Below are positions 1-8,538 of a stretch of 64,000 nucleotides of DNA, one piece after another; positions within the stretch are counted from its first letter, which is position 1, and each line of letters begins with the position of its first letter. Origin of the DNA: Afipia sp. (lineage in GTDB: Bacteria > Pseudomonadota > Alphaproteobacteria > Rhizobiales > Xanthobacteraceae); contig JANINQ010000005.1 of NCBI GenBank assembly GCA_024508675.1, positions 124,001-188,000 of the forward strand. Direction: 5' to 3'. Made by a program: the position numbers and the translations under genes. A model generated the notes under the pieces. It was not told the origin of the DNA. It saw nothing but the letters and a program-made list of their open reading frames with translations, and made no database searches.

Positions 1-143
1 TCGGCAAGAAGGAAGCCGAAACCCGTCAGGTTTCGATCCGCCGTCTCGGCAAGGAAGGCCAGAGCGTGGTGCCGCTCGATGAGGCACTCAAGGCCCTGAC
101 CTACGAGGCCCTGCCGCCGGACCTGAAGCGCGCACAGGGCTGA
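1..143 (+). CDS. thrS: threonyl-tRNA synthetase, C-terminal end (partial)
   Basis: The window opens inside this gene; the reading frame begins at base 3 and ends at the TGA at 141-143. The 46 visible residues (GKKEAETRQVSIRRLG, then DEAL and PPDLKRAQG) are the last strand and helix of the class II anticodon-binding domain that ends bacterial ThrRS. The enzyme charges tRNA-Thr in the cytoplasm. The tail is short but characteristic. The catalytic and editing domains lie outside the window, so integrity cannot be judged. A strong hairpin follows 16 bases after the stop. Confidence 0.85.
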   Translation, partial: GKKEAETRQVSIRRLGKEGQSVVPLDEALKALTYEALPPDLKRAQG

Positions 144-159
144 GGCAATCGAATCTGTT

Positions 160-188
160 TATGAGGTCTCGTTTTTAGAGACCTCATA
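160..188 (+). terminator. terminator-like hairpin after thrS
   Basis: Perfect 11-bp inverted repeat TATGAGGTCTC / GAGACCTCATA with a 7-base loop (GTTTTTA). It lies directly after thrS. The downstream side lacks a T-tract, so it is a weak intrinsic terminator at best, or a 3'-end-protecting stem. Confidence 0.55.
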
Positions 189-275
189 AACTGCAAAGCC
201 TTGTTATCGCCGCGCGGATTGCCGATATCAGCGCCGCGCACCTTGATGATGCGCGTCAACATCCCCGGATACCTC

Positions 276-839
276 ATGCTTTATGCCATCGATCTTCTGA
301 CCACGCGCAGATCCATCAAGCCGGTGGAGATGACCGGCCCCGGCCCCTCGCCCGCCGAACTTGAGACCATTCTCACCGTCGGCGCGCGCGTGCCGGATCA
401 CGGCAAGATCGTGCCGTGGCGCTTCATCGTGTTCGAAGGCGATGCACGCGTGAGGGCCGGAGAGATTTTCGCAAAAATCTTCCGGCTGAAGAACGTCACC
501 GCGACTCCGGATCAGGTGGAGACCGAGAAGAAGCGCTTCACCCATGCGCCACTCGTGATCGCCGTTGTCAGCAAGACATCGCACCATCCGAAGGTGCCTC
601 CGTGGGAGCAGGAACTGTCGGCGGGCGCCAGTGCTATGAACATCGTCCACGCCGCGCACGCGCTCGGCTACGCCGCAAACTGGCTGACGGGCTGGATGGC
701 GTTCGACCGCGACGTGCTCAGCGCACTGGGTCTTTCCCAGGACGAGAAAATCGCAGGCTTCATTCACATCGGCCGCTCGGTGCGGCCTGCGGATGACCGG
801 CCACGCCCCGCGCTCAACGAGATCGTCACCCGCTTCTGA
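276..839 (+). CDS. nitroreductase family protein (YdjA-like)
   Basis: Predicted FMN-dependent NAD(P)H oxidoreductase of the small nitroreductase family, 187 residues from the ATG at 276, close to YdjA length (about 183). The FMN-phosphate motif RRS is at residues 11-13, a GARVPDHGK..PWRF segment at 36-50, and the AGASAMNIVHAAHALGYAA helix typical of the family follows. The frame is open further upstream (TTG at 201, ATG at 246 and 249), but the family N-terminus aligns with 276. No good Shine-Dalgarno sequence is visible for any of these starts. The stop abuts the stop of the opposite-strand GGDEF-EAL gene. The physiological substrate cannot be told from sequence. Confidence 0.82.
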   Translation: MLYAIDLLTTRRSIKPVEMTGPGPSPAELETILTVGARVPDHGKIVPWRFIVFEGDARVRAGEIFAKIFRLKNVTATPDQVETEKKRFTHAPLVIAVVSKTSHHPKVPPWEQELSAGASAMNIVHAAHALGYAANWLTGWMAFDRDVLSALGLSQDEKIAGFIHIGRSVRPADDRPRPALNEIVTRF

Positions 840-3332
840 CTACGCCGCCCGTGTCGCGCGGGAGCCGAACTTACCGAGCAGCGCGGCGATTTCCGACGCG
901 GGACGCGCGGGACTGAACAGGAAGCCCTGAACTTCAGTGCAGCCCTCGGAGCGCAACCAGTCGAGCTGATCGACCGTCTCGACGCCCTCCGCCGTGGTCG
1001 AAATGTTGAGACTACGGCCAAGGCCGGAGATGGCGCGCACGATCGCGATGCTGTCGGGCCGCTCCGCAATATCCCGCACGAACGAACGGTCGATCTTGAT
1101 CTTGTCGAACGGGAAGCTGCGCAGATAGCTCAGGCTGGAATAGCCGGTGCCGAAGTCATCCATGGAAATGCGGACGCCGAATTCGCGCAGCTGATGCAGG
1201 ATAGCAAGATTGGCTTCGCTGTCGGCCAGGAAGATCGATTCCGTGATTTCAAGCTCCAGCCGCAGCGGCGACAGGCCGGATTGCGCCAGTGCGGTGAACA
1301 CCGCCTGCGACAGATTGCGGTTGCGGAACTGCGCGGCGGACAGATTGACCGCGACCCGGACGTCCGAGGGCCATTCGGCCGCCTGCTTGCAGGCTTCGCG
1401 CAGCACCCATTCCCCGAGCGGCACGATCAAGCCAATGTCCTCCGCAAGCGGAATGAAGTCAGCGGGCGAGATCATGCCCTTTTCGGGATGCCGCCAGCGC
1501 AGCAAGGCTTCGAAGGAGACGATGCGGTCCTGCGCCAGATCGACCAGCGGCTGATAGTGAAGTTCGAACTCGCCGCTGGCCAGTGCATGACGTAGATCGA
1601 TTTCCATATCGCGGCGGCGCTGCGCGAGCCGGTCCATTTCCTTCTCGAAGAAATGATGCACTCCGCCGCCTTCCGACTTGGCGCGGTAGAGCGCCATATC
1701 CGCGTTACGAAGCAGTTCTTCCGCCGTCCCGCCATCGCCGGGTGAAATCGCGATACCGATGCTGGCGCCGATAACGACTTCAAGACCGTCGATCCGGTAA
1801 GGCGCGCTCACCATTTCGATGATCTGCGCGGCCTGCGCGCTGACTTCGTTGGGTGACACGTTGGCGGCAAGGATCATGGCGAATTCGTCGCCGCCGAGCC
1901 GCGCCACCAGATTGCCGCCGCGCACGCTTTCGGCCAGCCGCTGCGCGACCTCGATCAGCAGCTTGTCGCCCACCGGATGACCGAACGAGTCGTTGACGTT
2001 CTTGAACAGATCGAGATCGATGCAAAGCACCGCGACATTCTTGCCCGCCGGATGATTGCGCTCGAGATCATGCCGCAGCCGCTCCTGGAACATCACGCGG
2101 TTGGGAAGATTTGTCAGTCCGTCGTGGTGAGCCATGTAGGCGATCCGCGCCTCGGCCCTGCGCCGCTCGGTGATATCGACCGCGGACACAAGGAAACAGT
2201 CGCGACCTTCGAATGTCACGCGCCGCCCGAATGTCAGAACCTCGATCTCGCTGCCATCCGCTTTCAGATGCCGCCAGTTGCGGCCCGAATTATAGACATC
2301 GCCGACGCCGACCAGCGCGCGGGAATGCTCTTCCCATTCGTCGCGCGGCCAGAGGTCCTGCAGCTGCATGGACAGGAATGTCGCGCGGTCATAACCATAG
2401 TGGCTGAGCGCGGCATCGTTCACATTCCGAAATCGCCGCGTCTCGACGTCGAATACCCACATCGGCATGGGGTTGCTGTCGAACAGCAGCCGGAATGACT
2501 GCTCGCGGCGTTTCATGTCCGTAACGTCAGTGAGTGACAGCGCGAGCATGTCGCCGACCGGCGCGGCGCTGATCTTCAGCGTGCTCATCTCGTCGCTCAC
2601 TTCGAACTGCTCGCTGATGCCCGTATCGATAACGACACAGAGCTTGCTGAAGACGTCAGGCGAACACAGCACATGCGTTGCGGCGCTGAGCAGATGCCAG
2701 CGAAGTTCATCCGGCGGCAAGCGAAGGAGGCGCGATGTGCCCTGGTTGAGATGAACGATCTGGAAGTCGGCTGGCCTGCCATGGGCATCGCGAATTGTTG
2801 CTAGCGATAAAACGCCGTCGCCCGCGGCAGAGAACACCGCATCGAGCAGATTATATTGAAGGCCACGCTGGTTGACATACACGCTGGTCATGATGCCGCC
2901 CCAGCGCGAGGCAACCGGAAGCGCGAACACATCATAGATCTGGACAAGGCCGTTGCGGACGCAATGCGCCGTCGCAAGATAAGGCTTTCCGGTATGACGT
3001 GCGCTTGCGACCGCTTCGCGCAGGATCAGCGCGCAGTCCGGCGGGAAGCCGTCGAACGGCGTCTCGCGGATTTCCGTCTCAAGCCACTGCTCGACATAGC
3101 GGCCGGCATGCGATGCGCGTATTTTGTCGCCCGTATCCTTGACGAGCATGATGTGGTCGGCCAGGCGGCCAAGACTGCCCAGCAGCACGTCTTCGAAGAA
3201 GGGCAAGTCCCTTCCCGGCTTGAGAGCCGCCTGCCACTTGCGGCGCAGGATCGACACGTCACTGAACAGATCGGGGTTTGAAGTCTTTTTGGTTTTCGCG
3301 ACGGCAGCCACAGCACATCCCCACATCGACAC
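840..3332 (-). CDS. PAS-GGDEF-EAL cyclic-di-GMP signalling protein
   Basis: An 830-residue cytoplasmic-looking protein with no clear membrane segment. The N-terminal part (about 20-275) looks like two divergent PAS-type sensor regions, followed by a clearer PAS at about 276-390 ending in the DITERRRAE linker. GGDEF is intact at 480-484, and EAL (608-610) keeps the ELEITES, DDFGTGYSS, KIDRSF and AEGVET motifs, so both synthase and phosphodiesterase activities are possible. The RxxD inhibitory site before GGDEF reads RGGN (471-474), so product inhibition is probably lost. The first codon is GTG; an ATG two codons later (3326) is equally good. It likely sets c-di-GMP in response to a signal at the PAS domains. 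Confidence 0.92.
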   Translation of the reverse strand: MSMWGCAVAAVAKTKKTSNPDLFSDVSILRRKWQAALKPGRDLPFFEDVLLGSLGRLADHIMLVKDTGDKIRASHAGRYVEQWLETEIRETPFDGFPPDCALILREAVASARHTGKPYLATAHCVRNGLVQIYDVFALPVASRWGGIMTSVYVNQRGLQYNLLDAVFSAAGDGVLSLATIRDAHGRPADFQIVHLNQGTSRLLRLPPDELRWHLLSAATHVLCSPDVFSKLCVVIDTGISEQFEVSDEMSTLKISAAPVGDMLALSLTDVTDMKRREQSFRLLFDSNPMPMWVFDVETRRFRNVNDAALSHYGYDRATFLSMQLQDLWPRDEWEEHSRALVGVGDVYNSGRNWRHLKADGSEIEVLTFGRRVTFEGRDCFLVSAVDITERRRAEARIAYMAHHDGLTNLPNRVMFQERLRHDLERNHPAGKNVAVLCIDLDLFKNVNDSFGHPVGDKLLIEVAQRLAESVRGGNLVARLGGDEFAMILAANVSPNEVSAQAAQIIEMVSAPYRIDGLEVVIGASIGIAISPGDGGTAEELLRNADMALYRAKSEGGGVHHFFEKEMDRLAQRRRDMEIDLRHALASGEFELHYQPLVDLAQDRIVSFEALLRWRHPEKGMISPADFIPLAEDIGLIVPLGEWVLREACKQAAEWPSDVRVAVNLSAAQFRNRNLSQAVFTALAQSGLSPLRLELEITESIFLADSEANLAILHQLREFGVRISMDDFGTGYSSLSYLRSFPFDKIKIDRSFVRDIAERPDSIAIVRAISGLGRSLNISTTAEGVETVDQLDWLRSEGCTEVQGFLFSPARPASEIAALLGKFGSRATRAA

Positions 3333-3489
3333 GGCGTTCTGTCGTGTCAGCGGGCGGCATCCAAGGCAACAGCGCTTAAGGCTGCGTAAATACCGCGCAC
3401 CCGCAGGCGCGATACGCGGTATGTGACAGTTCTAAGTCATGTGATGGTTAGTGCGTCTTAGAGACCATGACAGATTTGCTACAGGCAAA

Positions 3490-4590
3490 TCAGCGCGCGA
3501 TGACTTCGACTTCGCCGTCGACGCCGTTGCTGACGTTGAACGGGCGCTCGAACACCTTGCCTTCGTTCTTCGCGATCACGCGGTATTCGCCTTCCGAAAG
3601 AATGACCTTCGGGAACGCGCCGTTATATTCCTTGATGACGTCGCCTGCGGGCGTAATCACCGACCACGCCGTGTTAGCGAGCGCTTCGCCGCCCTTGTCG
3701 CTGACGAGCTTGAGCGTAATCACCGCCGCGCGATGGGTCACAGTCACGTCGGTCAGCTTGCCGGCCTGCACGCGAATGTCGGAGCGCACCACCGAGTTCG
3801 CGTCGCCATAGTTCGAGATGATGTAATAAGTGCCTTCCGGCACCAGCATCACGTCGCCTGCGGCGACGTTCTGCGCCAATGGTGCGCGCTCACCGACTTC
3901 GAACTGGCTGCCCTTGAAAATCGAAAACGTGATCTGGCCCTGCGGAATCTTGGTGGTGCCGACACGCCCCTCGATGCGCAGTCCGCCGGCCGGAAGATCG
4001 AACTGCTCGCGCAGCGTGTCGTTACGCAGCGTGACCGGACGCACCGCACTGACCAGGCCGAGCGAGGCGTGAACGACATAGCCGCCGGGAGCCAGAACGA
4101 TGTTCGGGGTCGCTGTGCGATCCTCACGCACAAGCTGGAATGCGCCACTCGCATCCGGCCTGTCGGAATAGATCCGCCACACCACGCCGCTGGTCACAGG
4201 CGGCAGGTCTTTTCCAAAGCGCGCGTTCAGCGCGAGCACGCCTTGCGGCGGAGCAGGTGACGCCGGGACCGGCGCAGCGGCGGGCGGCAGGGCCGTGGTC
4301 ACCGGCGGCTGCGTGAGGGTTGTCGGCAAACCCGGTGTCGCGGCCGGACCGGATGGCGGCGCGAGGCTGATTGCGGGGCCTGACGGGGTTGGCACCTGGG
4401 GCACATTGGCCGGAGGCACAGGCGGCGGCGCATCGCCAATGAACTGAGCAAATGCAGGCTGGGTGAGCCCGATCGCGAACACACACACCAGCGCACGCAT
4501 CCATGCCGATGCACGCGGATGCATGGGGTCCATGGCGCCTGTCCGCGCGCCGCAGACGGCTGTCCTGCGGCTGTATCCGGGGGCTGTCAT
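3490..4590 (-). CDS. secreted Pro-rich protein with repeated beta modules (unknown function)
   Basis: Not recognised as a named family. A hydrophobic signal-peptide-like stretch (ALVCVFAIGLTQPAFAQ) is followed by a Pro/Ala/Thr-rich linker and then three related beta-rich units. Each has a xxGxYxV turn: APGGYVVHA, PEGTYYIIS and SEGEYRVIA. They resemble carboxypeptidase-regulatory-like or PEGA-type modules. Two starts are possible: 4590 (used here) and the ATG at 4533, which puts the signal peptide nearer the N-terminus; neither has a good ribosome-binding site. Export to the periplasm or envelope is the main inference. It is divergent from the patatin gene. Confidence 0.75.
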   Translation of the reverse strand: MTAPGYSRRTAVCGARTGAMDPMHPRASAWMRALVCVFAIGLTQPAFAQFIGDAPPPVPPANVPQVPTPSGPAISLAPPSGPAATPGLPTTLTQPPVTTALPPAAAPVPASPAPPQGVLALNARFGKDLPPVTSGVVWRIYSDRPDASGAFQLVREDRTATPNIVLAPGGYVVHASLGLVSAVRPVTLRNDTLREQFDLPAGGLRIEGRVGTTKIPQGQITFSIFKGSQFEVGERAPLAQNVAAGDVMLVPEGTYYIISNYGDANSVVRSDIRVQAGKLTDVTVTHRAAVITLKLVSDKGGEALANTAWSVITPAGDVIKEYNGAFPKVILSEGEYRVIAKNEGKVFERPFNVSNGVDGEVEVIAR

Positions 4591-4819
4591 GGCGGAGGTT
4601 TTTCACCGAAAACGAGGCAAATTCAAGCCTGACAACAGCTTTTCCGGGGATAGCCCTGCGGATTGGCGGCTTCTGCAGCCCTGCGAGCCGCGCTACAGTC
4701 ACATTTCCTGATTACGCGGAACGCGTGCCAGCGGCACAATCACAGCCAATTCGCGTTCCCATGACCAGATCCGGCCGAACGCGGCCGATTCGCTGTCGTG
4801 AGGCCTCAGGAGACCGACA

Positions 4820-5860
4820 TTGCTCGAAAGTCTGATTGGATTCCGCCAGGGCGGCGCACGAGGCAAGATGGAGCTTGGGGGACCACTGACAAGGAAGCCG
4901 ACCATCGGACTGGCGCTCGGCGGCGGCGCGGCGCGCGGGTTCGCGCATATCGGTATCCTGCGGACGCTGCTGGCCAACGGCATTGTCCCGGACATCGTGG
5001 TCGGCACATCCATCGGCGCGGTGGTCGGCGGCTCCTATGCGGCCGGTCACCTCGACACGCTGGAGGCATGGGCCAGAGGCCTCCTGCCCCGCAATATCTT
5101 CAGCTATCTCGACATCCGTCTTAATGGCTCGGGCCTGATCGGCGGCAGCAAGCTCGCCGCCCAGCTCCAGGCCTCGTTCGGGGATGTCTATATCGACGAG
5201 CTTCCGCTCAAGTTCGCAGCCGTCTCCACCGAAGTGAACACCGGTCACGAAATCTGGGTCACCAACGGAAAGCTGGTGGATGCAGTGCGCGCGTCCTACG
5301 CCCTGCCCGGCATCTTCGAGCCGGTGCTGATCGGCGAACGCTGGCTGGTGGACGGCGCGCTGGTCAATCCGGTGCCGGTGTCGGCGGCGCGCGCACTCGG
5401 CGCGGAGATCGTAATTGCCTGCAATGTGTCGACCGACGTATTCGGTCACGGCACCATTATTTCGGCCTATGGCCGCTCGGAGCCTGAACCCGCTCCGATG
5501 GAGGAGCCGCAGGCGCCGGAAAAGCGCGGCTTCGGAAAATTCTTCTCGGCAGAAAAGACCGTGAAGCGAGAATTTTTCGGCAGCGCCGGACGCCCGGGCA
5601 TCTCGACCGTGATGGTCGAAGCGTTCAACATCATGCAGGACCGCATCACGCGCTCGCGCCTTGCGGGCGATCCGCCGGATGTCCTGATCTCGCCGCGCGT
5701 CGGCAAGGTCGGCTGGTTCGATTTCCATCGCGCGGAGGAAATCATCAATCACGGCACGCGTGCGGCCGAGCGCAATCTCGAGTCGATTCAGGAAGCGATC
5801 AATCTGCTCAGCCCGACAACCAACCAGACGCCGGGCACCGCGCAGCCGACGCAGCCGTAG
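4820..5860 (+). CDS. patatin-like phospholipase family protein (RssA/YchK-like)
   Basis: A 346-residue serine lipid acyl hydrolase with a Ser-Asp dyad. The oxyanion loop GGGAARG is at 34-40, the nucleophile elbow GTSIG at 62-66 (Ser64), and the DGA motif at 178-180 (Asp178). A TTG start at 4820 is preceded at good spacing by CAGGAGA; the only ATG alternative (4868) would remove 16 residues and has no comparable site. The C-terminal extension (about 215-300) is charged and probably peripheral. Likely a cytoplasmic or membrane-peripheral phospholipase; the substrate is unknown. The next feature is a palindromic repeat that may mark its 3' end. Confidence 0.9.
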   Translation: MLESLIGFRQGGARGKMELGGPLTRKPTIGLALGGGAARGFAHIGILRTLLANGIVPDIVVGTSIGAVVGGSYAAGHLDTLEAWARGLLPRNIFSYLDIRLNGSGLIGGSKLAAQLQASFGDVYIDELPLKFAAVSTEVNTGHEIWVTNGKLVDAVRASYALPGIFEPVLIGERWLVDGALVNPVPVSAARALGAEIVIACNVSTDVFGHGTIISAYGRSEPEPAPMEEPQAPEKRGFGKFFSAEKTVKREFFGSAGRPGISTVMVEAFNIMQDRITRSRLAGDPPDVLISPRVGKVGWFDFHRAEEIINHGTRAAERNLESIQEAINLLSPTTNQTPGTAQPTQP

Positions 5861-5890
5861 GAACGAGCTTCCGGATTGAAGACCTTGCTG

Positions 5891-6009
5891 GTCGTCCCGG
5901 CGAAGGCCGGGACCCATAACCACCGGCTCTTCGGTCAGAGGGAGTGGGTGGCATTTCTTTTCAAATCACCCTGACAGGGATGATGGGTCCCGGCCTTCGC
6001 CGGGACGAC
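5891..6009. repeat. family A intergenic palindromic repeat, copy 1
   Basis: A long inverted repeat: the left arm begins GTCGTCCCGGCGAAGGCCGG and the right arm is its complement ending CGCCGGGACGAC, with a spacer of about 65 bases. Each arm itself folds (CCGGCGAAGGCCGG). Further copies are at 31911-32028 and 49818-49942, with a fragment at 37322-37347. It lies between the patatin and CBS genes, whose 3' ends converge on it. Confidence 0.9.
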
Positions 6010-6034
6010 GCATCAATTGCGGCGCTGAATTGTC

Positions 6035-6463
6035 CTACGCCGTCTTGATATAATCCTGCAGCGCTTCCTGCTCGCGCTCGTATTCCGCCACGCGCCATTT
6101 CACCACGTCGCCGATGGAAATCAGGCCGACAATCCGCTCGTGCTCGACCACGGGCAGATGGCGGAATTTTCCGGACGTCATCACTTCCATGATCGCGGCG
6201 ACGGTATCCGACTCGCGGCAGGTGATGACCTTCGGCGTCATGACGCTGCGCACCGACTCATCGAGCACGCTCGCTCCGCGCTCGCCCAGTACGCGCACCA
6301 CGTCGCGCTCAGAAAGGATGCCGTCGATTTTCTGGCCGCTCATCACCATGACGGCGCCGATACGTCGTTCGCTGAGAATTTTGATGGCTGCGGAAAGTTT
6401 GGCGTCGGGTGATACGCTGATCACCTGATGGCCTTTAGAACCCAGAACTGATCGAACCGTCAT
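6035..6463 (-). CDS. CBS-domain protein (tandem CBS pair)
   Basis: A stand-alone 142-residue Bateman module: CBS1 at about 8-62 and CBS2 at about 72-125, with SERDVVRVL and SIGDVVKW as the typical domain ends. Such proteins bind adenine nucleotides and sense energy or redox state; the partner is unknown. The ATG at 6463 was chosen because GGGAGG sits a few bases upstream; the frame is open to 6526 but without a ribosome-binding site. It is transcribed toward the family A repeat. Confidence 0.88.
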   Translation of the reverse strand: MTVRSVLGSKGHQVISVSPDAKLSAAIKILSERRIGAVMVMSGQKIDGILSERDVVRVLGERGASVLDESVRSVMTPKVITCRESDTVAAIMEVMTSGKFRHLPVVEHERIVGLISIGDVVKWRVAEYEREQEALQDYIKTA

Positions 6464-6646
6464 TGTAGCCTCCCGAAAATTCCACCGCGCGTTCAAACGA
6501 GCGCAGTCTGCCGTCGAGTCAAACAACGTATGGTCTGTTTGGTTTCGCGCGCCTCCGAAAAGTGCCTGACATAATGATGGAGCAAATATTACCGCCTCGC
6601 AAGGCGGCGCATCGGATGCATGCCTGCCCCTGCTTCGGGAAGCGGG

Positions 6647-7417
6647 TCAGTCTGCCGCAGGGGGCAACGCACCTGCGTTGTTATCCTGCACAATGCCGCG
6701 CGGCACCGGATCGAACAGCGAAAACAACACGAGGCCAGCAATAAAGCCGCCGATATGCGCCTGCCATGCAATGCTTTGTGCAGATGCACCGATGGCGATC
6801 GCGCCAAGGCCGGTGATGATGTTGAGACCGAACCACACCGCGAGGAAGCCCAGCACGCGCGAATTCTGCAGCGACTTGACCAACGAGAGCGCGGGCACCC
6901 GCGCCGCCACTTCCGCATCGCCGCGGCGGAACGACAGGAAGCTGCCGTGCTGGAAGGCGAAGCGGATCGCCGCCGCCATCATGCCGGAGACCGCGGCGGA
7001 TGCGCCGATCATCGGCGCGACCTCATGCTGATGCGTGATGAGATGCGCGACCGCACCGGCAATCGCGGTCACGGCGAAAAACGCAAAGAAGCGAACGGTC
7101 CCGAACCGGCGTGCGACCGCGCTGCCAAATGGCAGCATCCACAGCATGTTGAAGGCAATGTGGGTGATGTCCGCATGGAGGAATGCGTAGGTCAGGAAGG
7201 TCCAGATTTCCGCGCCGACCCCGCCCGGAAATTTTCCCGCCAGCACCGAGGCATCGTACCGAGCGGGCACAAAGCCGAAGGTCCAGATCACTTCCTGATC
7301 GGTCGCGATCGGCAACAGGGCTCGCAGGCCATGGATGGCGGCCATCACGACAATGACCGCGGTCATCGCGAACGGAATGGTCAGGATCGGTTCGCGGGGG
7401 GATTCAGGAGAGTCCAA
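6647..7417 (-). CDS. rhomboid family intramembrane serine protease
   Basis: A 256-residue polytopic membrane protein. The catalytic serine lies in GASAAVSG (138-145, Ser140) and the catalytic histidine in WQAHIGG (His221). HxxxN in the oxyanion-forming helix is His86/Asn90. About six hydrophobic helices fit the basic bacterial rhomboid fold in the inner membrane, where the enzyme cuts transmembrane substrates. The N-terminal 10 residues are polar and cytosolic. It has no obvious operon partner; a candidate small RNA is encoded upstream on the same strand. Confidence 0.92.
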   Translation of the reverse strand: MDSPESPREPILTIPFAMTAVIVVMAAIHGLRALLPIATDQEVIWTFGFVPARYDASVLAGKFPGGVGAEIWTFLTYAFLHADITHIAFNMLWMLPFGSAVARRFGTVRFFAFFAVTAIAGAVAHLITHQHEVAPMIGASAAVSGMMAAAIRFAFQHGSFLSFRRGDAEVAARVPALSLVKSLQNSRVLGFLAVWFGLNIITGLGAIAIGASAQSIAWQAHIGGFIAGLVLFSLFDPVPRGIVQDNNAGALPPAAD

Positions 7418-7499
7418 GGTCGCACAGGTCCGAAAAGCGGGCGGTCCTCTTGAGATAGGCGGCTTTCGCGGTGCGGTGCAAGCGCGGGAACAGGGATGG

Positions 7500-7711
7500 A
7501 CAAAAGAAAAGGGAGGGCTTGAAGGCCCTCCCTTGGTCTTTGCTGGTTCTTTGCCGGTCTTTTCGCACGGTCCCGGGTATCCCCACCCCTCCCGCGCAAT
7601 GACCAGATCGTTTTCCGCCGCCTGTCTTCAACTTGAGTTCTTAGCCAACCGGTCCCTGGAGAAGACCGGCAACTTGGAGTGACGGGACACTACCCGCCCT
7701 ACGTAGATCCA
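7500..7711 (-). ncRNA. candidate small RNA with its own promoter and terminator
   Basis: The 469-base space between the rhomboid and PAS_5 genes contains no convincing coding frame. On the minus strand it has an alphaproteobacterial-style promoter (7718-7746), then about 200 bases, then an intrinsic terminator (7502-7534). A 9-bp complementary pair (7553-7561 with 7662-7670) would close a long rod, and CCGGTC/GACCGG (within about 7650-7670) gives a competing local hairpin. The shape is reminiscent of 6S-like RNAs, but identity is not established. It could instead be an attenuated leader of the rhomboid gene. Confidence 0.45.
7502..7534 (-). terminator. intrinsic terminator of the candidate small RNA
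   Basis: Perfect 10-bp stem AAGGGAGGGC / GCCCTCCCTT around a 6-base loop. Read on the minus strand it is followed directly by TTTTCTTTT. On the plus strand the tail is much weaker, so minus is the functional direction. Confidence 0.7.
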
Positions 7712-7717
7712 CGAAGC

Positions 7718-7746
7718 TCATAGTTAAATTAATCTTAACAACGCAA
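7718..7746 (-). promoter_or_regulatory. putative sigma-70 promoter of the candidate small RNA
   Basis: On the minus strand TTGCGT (7746-7741), a 17-base spacer, then CTATGA (7723-7718). This matches the alphaproteobacterial TTGAC-N17-CTATRT pattern. Start of transcription is inferred near 7711. Confidence 0.45.
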
Positions 7747-7886
7747 ACCCGGCTTCGGAAACGTCAAATCCCCGCTTCGGCATAGACGCTGCACTTCAAG
7801 TCCCGCACAAACAGAAAGGGGCCTCGCGGTGCCCGAAAGCGGGACAAATCTGTCCCGCCGTCGTCTTCCGCGGGGCGGGGTTGAGT

Positions 7887-8453
7887 ATGAAGCATCCGGC
7901 GAACCAGGAATTTTACGCCTACTGGGACAGGAAGCGCGCGGGCGCTCTCGCCCCGGAGCGCAGCGACCTGGAACCCGAGCAGGTCCGGCACCTGCTCGGC
8001 GACATCTTTGTCCTGTCCTGCGATCCGGCTGCCGGTTACCCATTTCGGGTGGCAGGAACCCGGATGTGCGCCCTGCTCGGCGCCGATCTCAAGGGCAGGA
8101 GTTTCATCAGCCTGTTCAGCGGCGGCGATCAGGATGACATCGCGGATATTCTCGGGATCGTCTCGGAAGAAAACCAGCCCACCGTGGCCGGCCTCACCGC
8201 TTTCACGCCGGACGGCGGGCGATTCCATCTTGAACTGCTGCTGCTGCCGTTCAGCGCACGCTCCCACAGCCCCGTCAGCATGACAGGACTGCTCGCGCCC
8301 CTCACCGCTCTCGACGGCGTCCATGCCTACGGCAACCTGACGGACTTCAGCCTGACCTCATGGCGTCATCTGGAGCAGGACCGCGGCCGTGCCCGCGCGC
8401 TGCGCAAGTGGTCGCTGATCCGTGGCCTCACCGTCTATGAGGGGCTGCGTTAA
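7887..8453 (+). CDS. PAS_5 family protein (single PAS-like domain)
   Basis: A 188-residue cytoplasmic protein matching the alphaproteobacterial PAS_5 family in its opening (NQEFYAYWDRKRAG.LAPERSDLEP), a GDIFVLSCD..YPFRVAGTR core, and a C-terminal RGLTVYEGLR. No output domain is attached, so it may be a regulator acting through protein contact. ATG 7887 follows a GGGGCGGGG stretch; a TTG two codons earlier is possible. It lies 85 bases before the PilZ gene on the same strand, a pairing that suggests a role in surface or motility signalling, although this is inference. Confidence 0.8.
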   Translation: MKHPANQEFYAYWDRKRAGALAPERSDLEPEQVRHLLGDIFVLSCDPAAGYPFRVAGTRMCALLGADLKGRSFISLFSGGDQDDIADILGIVSEENQPTVAGLTAFTPDGGRFHLELLLLPFSARSHSPVSMTGLLAPLTALDGVHAYGNLTDFSLTSWRHLEQDRGRARALRKWSLIRGLTVYEGLR

Positions 8454-8538
8454 GAGAGCGCGGTTCCATTATAACTAACGGCTCGTTAACCCTGAGGGCC
8501 GTAAGGTTCATCATACCGAAGACCGGTCAACCGGTGTG

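Noticed and set aside
3451-4260. A 269-codon plus-strand frame opposite the Pro-rich secreted protein
   Set aside because: Antisense frame with Arg/His/Asp-rich composition. The minus-strand gene has a signal peptide and repeated modules.
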